From: Rhodobacteraceae bacterium UBA6213
Lineage (GTDB): Bacteria; Pseudomonadota; Alphaproteobacteria; Rhodobacterales; Rhodobacteraceae
Direction of reading: 5' to 3'
NCBI GenBank assembly: GCA_002421605.1
Contig: DISJ01000009.1
Location: forward strand, 249,130 to 313,129
DNA: 64,000 nt
Part shown: positions 43,128 through 52,060 of the stretch, one piece after another
How positions within the stretch are numbered: the first letter of the stretch is position 1
Layout of the letters: each line of letters starts with the position of its first letter
The notes under the pieces: model-generated
What the model was told of the DNA's origin: nothing
Seen by the model: the letters and a program-made list of their open reading frames with translations, nothing else
The model's database searches: none
Made by a program: the position numbers and the translations under genes

Positions 43128-44231
43128 TTAGCCGATCAGCCCACGCACACCGCCGGTTTGGCCGCGGTCGCGCAAAACGTGGTCGAGCAGCACGCAGGCC
43201 ATCATCGCCTCGCCCACCGGCACCGCGCGGATGCCGACGCAGGGGTCATGGCGGCCCTTGGTGATGACCTCGACTTCTTCGCCCGCAGTATTGACTGAGC
43301 GGCGCGGGGTCAGGATCGACGAAGTGGGTTTGACCGCAAAGCGCACCACCACCGGTTGCCCGGATGAAATGCCACCAAGAATGCCGCCCGCGTGGTTCGA
43401 AAGAAACTCGATCCCGCGCGCACCGATGCGCATTTCATCGGCGTTTTGCACGCCGGTCAGCGCTGCCGCCCCCATGCCCTCGCCAATCTCGACGCCTTTG
43501 ACCGCGTTGATAGACATCATCGCAGCGGCAAGGTCTGCATCGAGCTTGCCATAGACAGGCGCGCCAAGGCCCGGCGGCACACCCTCGGCCACCACTTCGA
43601 TCACCGCGCCGACGGATGCGTTTTCCTCGGTGCGGATGTGGCGCAGATAGGCTTCCCATTCCGCCACCACCCCGGCGTCGGGTACGAAAAAGCTGTTGCG
43701 CGCGATTTCTTCGCGGTCAAAGCGGGCGCGGTCAATGTGTTTGGTGCCCATCTGCACCATGTAGCCGGTGATCGTTAGGCCGGGGCAAAGCATCCCCAGG
43801 GCCGCCCTTGCCACACCGCCTGCCGCCACCCGCGACGCGGTTTCGCGCGCGCTGCTGCGCCCGCCGCCGCGATGGTCGCGCAGCCCGTATTTCTGATGAT
43901 ACGTCAGGTCGGCATGGCCGGGCCGGAACGCCTGTGCGATATTGCCATAGTCGCGGCTGCGCTGATCAGTGTTTTCGATCATCAGCTGAATTGGCGTGCC
44001 GGTGGTGCGCCCTTCGAAGGTGCCCGAGAGGATGCGCACCTGATCGGGTTCCTGGCGCTGCGTTGTCAGCTTGTTCAACCCCGGGCGCCGCAAATCGAGC
44101 CAGGGTTGGATATCGGCTTCAGAAAGCGTGATGCCGGGCGGGCAACCATCGACCGTTGCGCCCAGCGCGGGCCCGTGGCTTTCGCCCCATGTGGTGACGC
44201 GGAACATCTGGCCGAAGGTGTTGAAGCTCAT
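43128..44231 (-). CDS. aroC: Chorismate synthase
   Basis: The 367-residue protein has all signatures: RVTTWGESHGPALGATVDGCPPG (in pieces, near 11-33), RPGHADLTYHQKYGLRDHRGGGRSSARETASRVAAGG in parts, and AVKPTSSILTPRRS. It makes chorismate from EPSP with reduced FMN. The start MSFNTFGQMFRVTTW at 44231 is the usual one. It is divergent from the riboswitch-thiB unit. Confidence 0.95.
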   Translation of the reverse strand: MSFNTFGQMFRVTTWGESHGPALGATVDGCPPGITLSEADIQPWLDLRRPGLNKLTTQRQEPDQVRILSGTFEGRTTGTPIQLMIENTDQRSRDYGNIAQAFRPGHADLTYHQKYGLRDHRGGGRSSARETASRVAAGGVARAALGMLCPGLTITGYMVQMGTKHIDRARFDREEIARNSFFVPDAGVVAEWEAYLRHIRTEENASVGAVIEVVAEGVPPGLGAPVYGKLDADLAAAMMSINAVKGVEIGEGMGAAALTGVQNADEMRIGARGIEFLSNHAGGILGGISSGQPVVVRFAVKPTSSILTPRRSVNTAGEEVEVITKGRHDPCVGIRAVPVGEAMMACVLLDHVLRDRGQTGGVRGLIG

Positions 44232-44331
44232 CGGGGTACTCCTGACCGGTTGCCCCCCGCTTAGCCCCGCTTGGTGCATGGCTCAAGCACATTTGGCTTG
44301 CGCGGATCAATGGCGCGCCTATGTTGAGCGC

Positions 44332-44420
44332 ACCTCGGGGAGCCCTTGCGCAGGGCTGAGATGCGGGAAGACCCGTGAACTCGTCGAACCTGAACCGGTT
44401 AAGACCGGCGGAGGGAAGGT
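44332..44420 (+). promoter_or_regulatory. TPP riboswitch (THI element)
   Basis: The conserved core is present: CGGGGAGCCC, GGGCTGAGAT, AACCTGAACCGG, TAAGACCGGCGGAGGGAAG, with closing stem ACCT/AGGT (44332-44335 / 44417-44420). It precedes thiBPQ, a thiamine transporter set, which is a classic target. TPP binding should lower expression. Confidence 0.92.
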
Positions 44421-44431
44421 ATCCGGGCATC

Positions 44432-44469
44432 CCCTCCCGGCCTGACCCCGCCCGTCAAGCCATTGGAGG
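44432..44469 (+). promoter_or_regulatory. Possible riboswitch expression platform (Shine-Dalgarno sequestration)
   Basis: CCCTCC (44432-44437) can pair either with GGAGGG in the aptamer (44410-44415) or with the thiB ribosome-binding site GGAGG (44465-44469). The two pairings exclude each other, which fits translational control. Confidence 0.5.
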
Positions 44470-44476
44470 ATGCAAG

Positions 44477-45463
44477 ATGCGACTATCCTTGATGCTTGCG
44501 GGTTTCCTGTGCGCCACTGCGGCGCAAGCGCAGGATAAACCCGTACTCACAGTGCTGACCTACGACAGCTTCGTTACCGAATGGGGCCCAGCCCCGATTA
44601 TTGAAGAAGTGTTTGAACGCGATTGCGGCTGCGATTTGCGGTTTGTCGCGGCGGGCGACGGTGCGGCGCTGATGGCGCGGCTGCTGCTGGAAGGCGATAA
44701 AACCGATGCCGACGTGGTGCTGGGGCTGGATACCAGCTTGACTGCGCAGGCCGCCGCCACCGGGCTTTTTGCACCGCACGGGCTGGCACCTGCGCCCGAT
44801 TTGCCAATGGCCTACGATGACGCGCTTTTTACACCCTACGATTGGGGTTGGTTCGCCTTTGTCTATGACACCACCCGACTTGCCACCCCGCCCAAAGACT
44901 TTATCGAACTCGGCGCATCCGATGTGAAGATCGTGATCCAAGACCCGCGTTCTTCCACCCCCGGTCTTGGCCTTCTGCTTTGGGTCAAAGCCGCATATGG
45001 CGACCGCGCGGGCGAAGTTTGGGCGGCACTTGCTGACAACATCGTCACCGTGACCCCCGGCTGGTCTGAGGCATATGGTTTGTTTCTGGAAGGCGAGGCC
45101 GATATGGTGCTGAGCTATTCCACCTCGCCCGCCTACCACGTGATTGCCGAGGCTGACGTGACCAAAGAGGCAGCACCCTTCGGCGAAGGACACTATTTGC
45201 AGATCGAGGTTGCCGGGCGGCTTGCGGCATCGGATCAGCCGGAACTGGCTGACCGCTTCATGGCGTTCATCCACAGCCCGGCATTTCAGGGTACGATCCC
45301 TGAAACCAACTGGATGTACCCGGCAACCACCTCGCCCGCAGGGTTGCCGCTGGCTTTTGAATGGCTGATCTGGCCAGAAAAGTCGCTGCTGATGTCGCCG
45401 CAAGAGGCACAGGCGGCGCGTGGCCCGGCATTGGCCGAATGGCGCGCGGCGCTGGCGCGCTGA
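44477..45463 (+). CDS. thiB: Thiamine ABC transporter, periplasmic binding protein
   Basis: The 328-residue protein has a signal peptide MRLSLMLAGFLCATAAQA, then a periplasmic-binding fold (VLTYDSFVTEWGPAP, DVVLGLDTSLTAQA, TPYDWGWFAFVYDT, ETNWMYPATT). It captures thiamine in the periplasm. GGAGGATGCAAG precedes ATG 44477. The TPP riboswitch upstream and the coupled thiP and thiQ genes support the substrate. Confidence 0.93.
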   Translation: MRLSLMLAGFLCATAAQAQDKPVLTVLTYDSFVTEWGPAPIIEEVFERDCGCDLRFVAAGDGAALMARLLLEGDKTDADVVLGLDTSLTAQAAATGLFAPHGLAPAPDLPMAYDDALFTPYDWGWFAFVYDTTRLATPPKDFIELGASDVKIVIQDPRSSTPGLGLLLWVKAAYGDRAGEVWAALADNIVTVTPGWSEAYGLFLEGEADMVLSYSTSPAYHVIAEADVTKEAAPFGEGHYLQIEVAGRLAASDQPELADRFMAFIHSPAFQGTIPETNWMYPATTSPAGLPLAFEWLIWPEKSLLMSPQEAQAARGPALAEWRAALAR

Positions 45464-46983
45464 TGCTGCCGGCCCGGCTTGCCACGCTTGCTGTGCTGGC
45501 ACTGGTGCTTGGCACGCTGGCGGCGGTGGCGTGGCAAGCGGGCGGGCTGGGCGCGCTGCAAGCAGCAGACCTTGCTGCCGCGCGCTTTACCGTGGTGCAG
45601 GCACTGATTTCGGCCACGCTGTCGGTGGCACTGGCGGTGCCGGTGGCGCGTGCGTTGCACCGGCGCAGGTTCCCGGGGCGGGGTGCGCTGGTTTCACTTA
45701 TGGGTGCGCCGTTCATTCTGCCTGCGGTGGTGGCGGTGATGGGGTTGCTTGCCGTGTTTGGCCGCGCCGGGGTGGTGAATGACGCGCTGGCGGCGCTGGG
45801 GCAGCCCCGGATCTCGATCTATGGAGCGGGGGGCGTGGTGCTGGCGCATGTGTTCTTCAACCTGCCGCTGGCCACGCGGCTATTGCTACACGGCTGGCAA
45901 GCAATTCCGTCCGAGAGGATGCGGCTCGCGCAATCGCTTGGATTCTCGCCAAAAGCGACCCTGCGCCACCTTGAACTGCCGATGTTGCGCGCCACGCTGC
46001 CGGGTGCGTGGCTTGCGATTTTCCTCGTTTGCCTCGCGTCTTTCGCGGTTGCACTGACGCTTGGCGGCGGCCCGGCTGCCACGACAATCGAGCTTGCGAT
46101 CTATCAGGCGTTTCGTTTTGATTTCGATCTGGCGCGCGCTGCAAGCCTTGGGCTTTTGCAGGTAGCGCTGTGTGTTGCGGCTTTCGCGGTCAGCGCGCGT
46201 ATTGCGCTGCCGCAGGGGTTTGGTGCGGGGCTTGACCGGCGCGCGGTGCTGGCGCCGCCACTGGGCTGGGTGCTGCGCGTGCAGGATGGCGTGGTCATGG
46301 GGCTGGCCGCTGCCTTTCTGATCGTGCCGATGGCGGCTGTGTTGCTGCGCGGTTTGCCGGCCCTTTCCGGGCTTCCGGTATCGGTTTGGGCGGCGGCGGG
46401 GCGCTCGCTGGTGGTGGCGCTGGCTGCCACGGCGCTGACGCTGTTGCTGGCGCTGCCGTTGGCGCTTGCCGCCGCCCGCCAGCGCCGCTTTGAATGGGCC
46501 GGAACGTTGCCGCTCGTCGCCTCGCCGCTAGTGCTGGGCACCGGGCTTTTTCTGCTGCTAAGGGGCTTCGCTGCCCCTGCCACGCTGGCGCTGCCGGTTA
46601 CGGTGGCGGTCAACGCGGCGCTGGCGCTGCCTTTTGCGCTGCGAACGCTTTTGCCCGCGGCACGCACGTTGCAGGCAGATTATGATCGCCTCGCGGCATC
46701 GCTTGGGTTAAGCGGGTTTGCGCGCCTGCGCCTGCTGACGCTGCCACGCCTTGCGCGGCCACTGGGCTTTGCAGCCGGGCTTTCGGCGGCGTTGTCGATG
46801 GGTGATTTGGGGGTCATTGCGCTGTTTGCAGACCCGACGCAGGCGACATTGCCCTTGCAGCTATACGCGCTTATGGGGGCCTACCGCATGGCCGATGCCG
46901 CCGCTGCGGCAAGTTTGCTGATGGTGCTGTCCTTTGCGCTCTTCTGGGCCTTTGACCGATTGGGAAGCCATGCTGACGCTTGA
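45463..46983 (+). CDS. thiP: Thiamine ABC transporter, permease
   Basis: The 506-residue protein has two fused permease halves, each with its EAA loop (PSERMRLAQSLGFSPKATLRH near 145-170; DRLAASLGLSGFARLRLLTLPRL near 408-430), about 12 transmembrane helices in total. ATG 45463 overlaps the thiB stop by one base (TGATG). It forms the membrane channel for thiamine import. Confidence 0.93.
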   Translation: MLPARLATLAVLALVLGTLAAVAWQAGGLGALQAADLAAARFTVVQALISATLSVALAVPVARALHRRRFPGRGALVSLMGAPFILPAVVAVMGLLAVFGRAGVVNDALAALGQPRISIYGAGGVVLAHVFFNLPLATRLLLHGWQAIPSERMRLAQSLGFSPKATLRHLELPMLRATLPGAWLAIFLVCLASFAVALTLGGGPAATTIELAIYQAFRFDFDLARAASLGLLQVALCVAAFAVSARIALPQGFGAGLDRRAVLAPPLGWVLRVQDGVVMGLAAAFLIVPMAAVLLRGLPALSGLPVSVWAAAGRSLVVALAATALTLLLALPLALAAARQRRFEWAGTLPLVASPLVLGTGLFLLLRGFAAPATLALPVTVAVNAALALPFALRTLLPAARTLQADYDRLAASLGLSGFARLRLLTLPRLARPLGFAAGLSAALSMGDLGVIALFADPTQATLPLQLYALMGAYRMADAAAAASLLMVLSFALFWAFDRLGSHADA

Positions 46984-47665
46984 AAACCTTGTCCTGACGC
47001 AAGATGAATTTCGCCTTGAGGCAGGCTTTTCGGTGCCAGCGGGTGCGCGCGTGGCGGTAATTGGCCCATCGGGCGCGGGTAAATCGACGCTGCTTGCCGC
47101 CATTGCCGGGTTCTTTGCGCCTGCGTCGGGGCGGATTCTCTGGCGAGGGCAAGACCTTGTGGGGCTGCAACCTGGCACGCGCCCGCTTTCGATTCTGTTT
47201 CAAGATCAGAACCTGTTTCCGCACCTGACCGTTGCACAGAACCTCGGCTTGGGGATTTCTGCTGACCTTAGGCTAAGTGCGGCAGACCGCGTGGCAATCG
47301 AGCGCGCAATCGCTCGCACCGGGCTGGAGGGATTGGCTGCGCGCCGCCCCGGCCAGCTTTCGGGCGGGCAGCAAAGCCGTGTGGCGTTGGCCCGTGCGTT
47401 GCTGCGCGCGCGCCCGCTGCTGTTGCTTGACGAACCTTTTGCAGCACTTGGCCCGGCGCTGAAGGCTGAAATGCTGGCGTTGGTATCCGAAATTTCGCTC
47501 GAGCAGGGAACGACCGTGTTGTTGGTCAGCCACGACCCCGCAGACGCGCGCGCCTTTGCGCCCGAAGCGATATTGGTAGCCGATGGGCACGCCCTGCCGC
47601 CACAGCCAACGGCAGCCTTGCTGGCCGATCCACCACCGGCACTCGCGCGTTATCTTGGGATGTGA
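46970..47665 (+). CDS. thiQ: Thiamine ABC transporter, ATP-binding protein
   Basis: The 231-residue protein has Walker A GPSGAGKST (32-40), Q-loop FQDQNLFPHL, signature LSGGQQSRVALARAL and Walker B LLLLDEPFAALGP. The thiP stop lies 14 bp inside this gene. An intrinsic terminator begins at its stop codon. Confidence 0.93.
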   Translation: MLTLENLVLTQDEFRLEAGFSVPAGARVAVIGPSGAGKSTLLAAIAGFFAPASGRILWRGQDLVGLQPGTRPLSILFQDQNLFPHLTVAQNLGLGISADLRLSAADRVAIERAIARTGLEGLAARRPGQLSGGQQSRVALARALLRARPLLLLDEPFAALGPALKAEMLALVSEISLEQGTTVLLVSHDPADARAFAPEAILVADGHALPPQPTAALLADPPPALARYLGM

Positions 47666-47692
47666 AAAGGGCGCCACGAAGGGCGCCCTTTT
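47665..47692. terminator. Bidirectional intrinsic terminator between thiQ and petC
   Basis: AAAAGGGCGCC (47665-47675) and GGCGCCCTTTT (47682-47692) form a perfect 11-bp stem with the 6-nt loop ACGAAG. A-run and T-run on the two arms let it work for both convergent transcripts. Confidence 0.9.
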
Positions 47693-47740
47693 GCTTGGTC
47701 GAGTTTTCCGAAGTGCGGGGGCAAGCCCCGGCGCATCGTG

Positions 47741-48583
47741 TCAGGCATTCTTTTTGCCCTTGTGGGGCGCCCAGAGCTGCTTGTTGGAGTAGTAGAGCGT
47801 GACTGACAGCAGCGACAGCAACAGGATGGCGATGAAGCCAGCCTTTTTGCGCGCCATCATCTTGGGTTCGGCAGCCCACATCAGGAAGGCCGAGATATCT
47901 TCGGCAACTTGATGGGCGCTGGCCGGGGTGCCATCCGCGTATTCGACAACATCATCGAACACCATTTGGGGCATCGCGAACCAAGTGCCCGGCACGGTCG
48001 AGATACCGTCCGCATCCTTGCACTCGTCCGGAACGGCGCCCGCTGTGAAGGTCACGTTGTAGTAACCATCAAAGTCTGCAGGCGCGCAGGCCGGCGGGTC
48101 TTCGTAACCGACCAGGATCGAGTAAATGAACTCGGCGCCGCCCATACCTTGCAGAAGCTGGTTGATGCCGAGGCCATAGGGGCCGTGGAACCCGGCGCGA
48201 CCTTTGGCGATCACGCTAAGGTCCGGCCCCATACCGTCACCCGTCACCGTCGGGAACATGTCGGCTGCGATGCGCGGACGCTCTTCGCCGGTTTCCTTGT
48301 CGATGATGGTCAAGTCGGCGGCATAGGCGCGCACCTCGTCAAACGGTATTGACGGCCCGCCCACTTCGGAAAGTGAACGGATCGGCACATATTGCATACC
48401 GTGGCAAGCCGAGCAGACCTCGTTGTACACTTGGAAACCGCGGCGAAGTTGCGCCTGGTCGTAGGTGCCGAACGGACCTTCAAAGCTGAAGGCGATGTTC
48501 TCAACGTGCCCGCCCTCGCTGGCGAAGGCCGCGCCGGTGCCAAGGGCCAGCGACGCGATGGCAGAGATAAACAGATTTCTCAT
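47741..48583 (-). CDS. petC: Cytochrome c1 (bc1 complex)
   Basis: The 280-residue protein has a signal peptide (MRNLFISAIASLALGTGAAFA), the heme c motif CSACH (about 57-61), the likely Met axial ligand region FAMPQMVFDDVVEY, and a C-terminal membrane anchor (AGFIAILLLSLLSVTLYY). It carries electrons from the Rieske protein to cytochrome c. It lies 17 bp after petB and ends the petABC operon; its transcript meets the thiQ terminator. Confidence 0.95.
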   Translation of the reverse strand: MRNLFISAIASLALGTGAAFASEGGHVENIAFSFEGPFGTYDQAQLRRGFQVYNEVCSACHGMQYVPIRSLSEVGGPSIPFDEVRAYAADLTIIDKETGEERPRIAADMFPTVTGDGMGPDLSVIAKGRAGFHGPYGLGINQLLQGMGGAEFIYSILVGYEDPPACAPADFDGYYNVTFTAGAVPDECKDADGISTVPGTWFAMPQMVFDDVVEYADGTPASAHQVAEDISAFLMWAAEPKMMARKKAGFIAILLLSLLSVTLYYSNKQLWAPHKGKKNA

Positions 48584-48600
48584 GATATCGGTCCTTTTCC

Positions 48601-49923
48601 TTATTCGGCCGGGTGCGATTTGACGCCGTAGTGGGCGTTGAAATCTTCCTCGATCGTCGCCACCGGGGTTAGCGGTTTTTCGATCAACCCCAAAATCGGC
48701 AGGATTACGAGGAAGTAGGCGAACCAGTAGCTGGCCGCGATCAGCGAAATGTAGGCATAGACACCCGTAGTCGCCTGCGCACCTGACCAAGTCAGAACCA
48801 CGAAGTCGATTACCAAAAGCCAGTACCACCACTTGAACATCGGGCGATAACGGCCCGAGCGCACTTTCGAGGTGTCAAGCCACGGTGCCAGCGCCAACAC
48901 GATGAGTGAGCCGAACATCGCGATCACGCCAAAGAACTTCGCGTTGATTACACCGAACGTGACCCAATCAACCAGCATCACCACCCAGACGTCAGGGGTA
49001 AAGGTGCGCAGGATTGCGTAGAACGGCAGGAAGTACCATTCGGGCACGATATGGGTAGGCGTGACCATCGGGTTAGCCGGAATGTAGTTGTCGGGGTGCC
49101 CGAGGAAGTTCGGCATGAAGCCGACGACCGCGAAGAAGGCGACCAGAATCACTGCCAGCGCGAACAGGTCCTTGATTACGAAGTAGGGCCAGAAGGGCAG
49201 GGTGTCTTTGTCGGCTTCGGCCTTCGAGGTGCGGCGCACTTCGACCCCGGTGGGGTTGCCGTTGCCGGTAGAGTGGAAGGCCCAGATGTGAATAGCAACC
49301 AGCGCCACAAGGATCATCGGCACCAGATAGTGCAGGCTGAAGAAGCGATTGAGCGTTGCGTTGTCAACCGAAGGTCCACCCAGCAGCCAGGTCTGGACCG
49401 CGTCACCCACCCACGGGATCGCACCAAACAGGCCGGTGATGACCGTGGCTGCCCAGAACGACATCTGGCCCCAGGGCAGAACGTAGCCAAGGAAGGCCGA
49501 AGCCATCATCGCCACGTAGATCAGCATGCCGAGGATCCAGGTGATTTCGCGCGGGGCCTTGTAGCTGCCGTAGTAGAGGCCGCGGAAGATGTGGATATAA
49601 ACGGCAAAGAAGAACAACGAGCCGCCGTTGGCGTGCACGTAGCGCAGCATATGGCCGCCATTCACATCGCGCATGATATGCTCGACCGAGGCGAAGGCCA
49701 GGTCGATATGCGGTGTGTAGTGCATCGCCAGGATGATCCCGGTGACAAGTTGCGAGATCATGCAGAACGCCAGAATAATACCCCAGATCCACCACCAGTT
49801 CAGGTTCTTCGGGGTGGGGATCATCATCGTGTCATACGCAAGCGACACGATCGGAAGGCGTGCGTGAATCCATTTTTCGATACCCGTCTTGGGCTCGTAG
49901 TGTTTGTGTGGAATGCCGGACAT
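48601..49923 (-). CDS. petB: Cytochrome b (bc1 complex)
   Basis: The 440-residue membrane protein has eight transmembrane helices, the heme-binding His pairs in helices B and D (GGSLFFFAVYIHIFRGLYYGSY region and SLHYLVPMILVALVAIHIWAFHS region), and the quinol-oxidation motif PEWYFLPFYAILR. The start MSGIPHKHYEPKTG at 49923 is the Rhodobacter-type N-terminus. It is 14 bp downstream of petA. Confidence 0.96.
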   Translation of the reverse strand: MSGIPHKHYEPKTGIEKWIHARLPIVSLAYDTMMIPTPKNLNWWWIWGIILAFCMISQLVTGIILAMHYTPHIDLAFASVEHIMRDVNGGHMLRYVHANGGSLFFFAVYIHIFRGLYYGSYKAPREITWILGMLIYVAMMASAFLGYVLPWGQMSFWAATVITGLFGAIPWVGDAVQTWLLGGPSVDNATLNRFFSLHYLVPMILVALVAIHIWAFHSTGNGNPTGVEVRRTSKAEADKDTLPFWPYFVIKDLFALAVILVAFFAVVGFMPNFLGHPDNYIPANPMVTPTHIVPEWYFLPFYAILRTFTPDVWVVMLVDWVTFGVINAKFFGVIAMFGSLIVLALAPWLDTSKVRSGRYRPMFKWWYWLLVIDFVVLTWSGAQATTGVYAYISLIAASYWFAYFLVILPILGLIEKPLTPVATIEEDFNAHYGVKSHPAE

Positions 49924-49937
49924 AAGTCTGTTCTCCC

Positions 49938-50498
49938 TCAGCCCAAGAGGATGGTGGTTGCGTCGCTGAAGCGAGCCACCGGGATGTCGAGGTTGCGCGG
50001 CGCGGGACCTTTGCGGATCCGCCCAGAGGTGTCGTAGTGCGAACCGTGGCAGGGGCAGAACCAGCCGCCAAAGTCGCCAGCGCCGTTGCCCACCGGCACA
50101 CAGCCGAGGTGGGTGCAAACACCGATCATGACCAGCCACTCGCCTGCTTCATCAAGCGAGCGGTTCTGGTCCGAGGCGTCGGCGCCCGGTTTGTTGGCGT
50201 TTTGCGCAAGATTGTCGATCGTCAGATCTTGCAGCGGCGTTGCGCGCGCAGCCTCGATTTCGGCGGGCGCACGGCGGCGCACGAAAACCGGTTTGCCGCG
50301 CCATTTCACGGTCAGCTGAGTGCCAACTTCAACGCCGCTAATATCGACATAGATAGACGCAAGTGCTTGCACATCGGCCGAGGGGTTCATCTGGTCGATC
50401 AGCGGCCAGACCGCGACGCCAGTGGTGACAAGACCGACACCCCCGGCCGCATAATGGATGAAATCTCTGCGAGTGCCGGTAACTTCTGCTTGGGACAC
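49938..50498 (-). CDS. petA: Ubiquinol-cytochrome c reductase, Rieske iron-sulfur subunit
   Basis: The 186-residue protein starts at GTG 50498 with AAGGGAG 10 nt upstream. It has a Tat-type anchor (GTRRDFIHYAAGGVGLV) and the [2Fe-2S] ligands CTHLGC and CPCHGSHYD. A longer frame from 50657 lacks a site and is not conserved. It is the first gene of petABC; a 197-bp gap separates it from petR and should hold the operon promoter. Confidence 0.95.
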   Translation of the reverse strand: MSQAEVTGTRRDFIHYAAGGVGLVTTGVAVWPLIDQMNPSADVQALASIYVDISGVEVGTQLTVKWRGKPVFVRRRAPAEIEAARATPLQDLTIDNLAQNANKPGADASDQNRSLDEAGEWLVMIGVCTHLGCVPVGNGAGDFGGWFCPCHGSHYDTSGRIRKGPAPRNLDIPVARFSDATTILLG

Positions 50499-50695
50499 GA
50501 GTTCTTCTCCCTTCCCGGGCCTATGATAAGGCCAATAAGACTGGTCGGGCCGCAAAGTCGCAGCCTGCCCGGGGCTTGTAGCAATCACGACTCTGTCAGT
50601 CCAGCGGACAATAACGCACAGCAGATGCGTTTTTGTTTGCGTGACACACATGCCCATGTGCCCGAAAAGGCGATGAAAACACTCGGGTTTATCGC

Positions 50696-51403
50696 TTAGT
50701 CGGGGGCCAGCATATAGCCCGCGCCGCGAACGGTTTGCAGAAAGCGCGGCTCGCGTGGATCAGCTTCTATCTTGCGTCGCAAACGGGTAATCTGCACATC
50801 GACGGCGCGGTCTTGCGCCGCGCCGGGCTCTGTTCCACGGTCGCGACCCAGCGCCTCGACCAGCTCGGCGCGGGTGACAACGGCCCCCGCGCGCCCGGCA
50901 AAAATGCGCATCAAAGCCGCTTCTGTGGCAGTCAGTCGCACCGGCAATTCGCCGCGCCAGATCTCGCCACGCTCCATTTCATAGCGCAGCGGGCCCAAAG
51001 TCAGTTGTTTTGGGCCCGGCGCGGCCAAATCCGGGGTGCGGCGCAAAATGGCGGCGATTCGTAGCAACAGTTCCTTGGGCTCGAACGGCTTGGCAAGGTA
51101 ATCGTCAGCGCCCGCTTCAAGCCCTTCGATCCGGTCGCGGGTTTCACTGCGTGCGGTCAGCAGCAGGATCGGGGTGGCCAGTCGCTGGCGCAAATCGCGG
51201 GTCAGGCTGATGCCATCTTCGCCCGGCATCATCACATCAAGCACGATCAGGCTGAACTCCAGCCCCGCCAGCAGTCTGCGCGCGTGTGCGCTGTCGCGCG
51301 CGGTGGTCACGAAATACCCGTTGCGCGCAAGGAACTTCTGCATCAGCCCACGGATGCGTTCGTCATCATCAACAATCAGAATATGGGGCTGCACCTGCAT
51401 CAT
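50696..51403 (-). CDS. petR: OmpR-family response regulator PetR
   Basis: The 235-residue protein has a receiver domain (HILIVDDDERIR, phospho-Asp in LIVLDVMMPGEDG, Lys in YLAKPFEP) and a C-terminal winged helix (VDVQITRLRRKIE, TVRGAGYML). In Rhodobacter capsulatus petR sits directly upstream of petABC (fbcFBC) and is needed for growth; the order here, petP-petR-petABC, is the same. No histidine kinase is adjacent. It overlaps the petP stop; start 51403 or 51400. Confidence 0.9.
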   Translation of the reverse strand: MMQVQPHILIVDDDERIRGLMQKFLARNGYFVTTARDSAHARRLLAGLEFSLIVLDVMMPGEDGISLTRDLRQRLATPILLLTARSETRDRIEGLEAGADDYLAKPFEPKELLLRIAAILRRTPDLAAPGPKQLTLGPLRYEMERGEIWRGELPVRLTATEAALMRIFAGRAGAVVTRAELVEALGRDRGTEPGAAQDRAVDVQITRLRRKIEADPREPRFLQTVRGAGYMLAPD

Positions 51404-51906
51404 ACGCCGTCACGCAGCATCAGATACTGGCGGCGCATGTCGAGGTCCATCATCGCTTCCAGCACCTGACGAAAGCCCGCCACCGCCTGTGGCCCGGCGG
51501 TGCGGTAGGCGGCGCGCATCCGCACCCGCTGCGCCTCGCTCAGCTCGCGCTCTAGCGCCGTGCCTTTTTCGGTCAGATACAGATGACGCTCGCGCTTGTC
51601 GCGCCGCCCGATGCGGCTTTCAACCAGCCCATCGTCGATCAAGGTGCGCAGAACGCGGTTCAGGCTTTGCTTGGTTACACCCAGCACAGCCAGCAAAGTG
51701 TTGACCGTCAGCCCCGACTGGCGATGGATGAAATGCAGCGCGCGATGGTGGGCGCGCCCATAGGCCAGCTTTTCCAGAATCCGGTCCGGGTCTGCGGTAA
51801 AGCCCCGATAGGCAAAGAACATTGCCTCGATGCCCTTGCGCAACTGCTCGTCAGTCAGAAACAGAAGCGCCTCGCCGCCTGCAACACTTGTTCCGTTATC
51901 CGCCAT
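51400..51906 (-). CDS. petP: MarR-family regulator PetP
   Basis: The 168-residue protein has the MarR winged-helix layout (LTVNTLLAVLGVTKQSLNRVLRTLIDDGLVES, then a wing RRDKRERHLYLTEKG in pieces). Position before petR matches PetP of R. capsulatus. It is divergent from the ilvE-like gene, with a 154-bp gap that contains repeated palindromes. The start is ATG 51906 (MADNGTSV). Confidence 0.87.
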   Translation of the reverse strand: MADNGTSVAGGEALLFLTDEQLRKGIEAMFFAYRGFTADPDRILEKLAYGRAHHRALHFIHRQSGLTVNTLLAVLGVTKQSLNRVLRTLIDDGLVESRIGRRDKRERHLYLTEKGTALERELSEAQRVRMRAAYRTAGPQAVAGFRQVLEAMMDLDMRRQYLMLRDGV

Positions 51907-51984
51907 GGCGCCCCTCAATTCTTCGCTGATTTTATGTCAGCCTTGTTGACTTTCCAAGAATCAATTGCTACCGAAACTTAGATT

Positions 51985-52024
51985 TTGCGCAATAATATGT
52001 CCAAAACGGACCTTTCTTGCGCAA
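51985..52024. promoter_or_regulatory. Pair of TTGCGCAA palindromes between petP and the ilvE-like gene
   Basis: TTGCGCAA occurs at 51985-51992 and 52017-52024, 32 bp apart (about three helical turns). They lie on the promoter side of the ilvE-like gene. A dimeric regulator could bind both, but which one is unknown. Confidence 0.4.
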
Positions 52025-52060
52025 CATTCGCAAATGAGACGCGCCTCGGAGGGAAATAAC

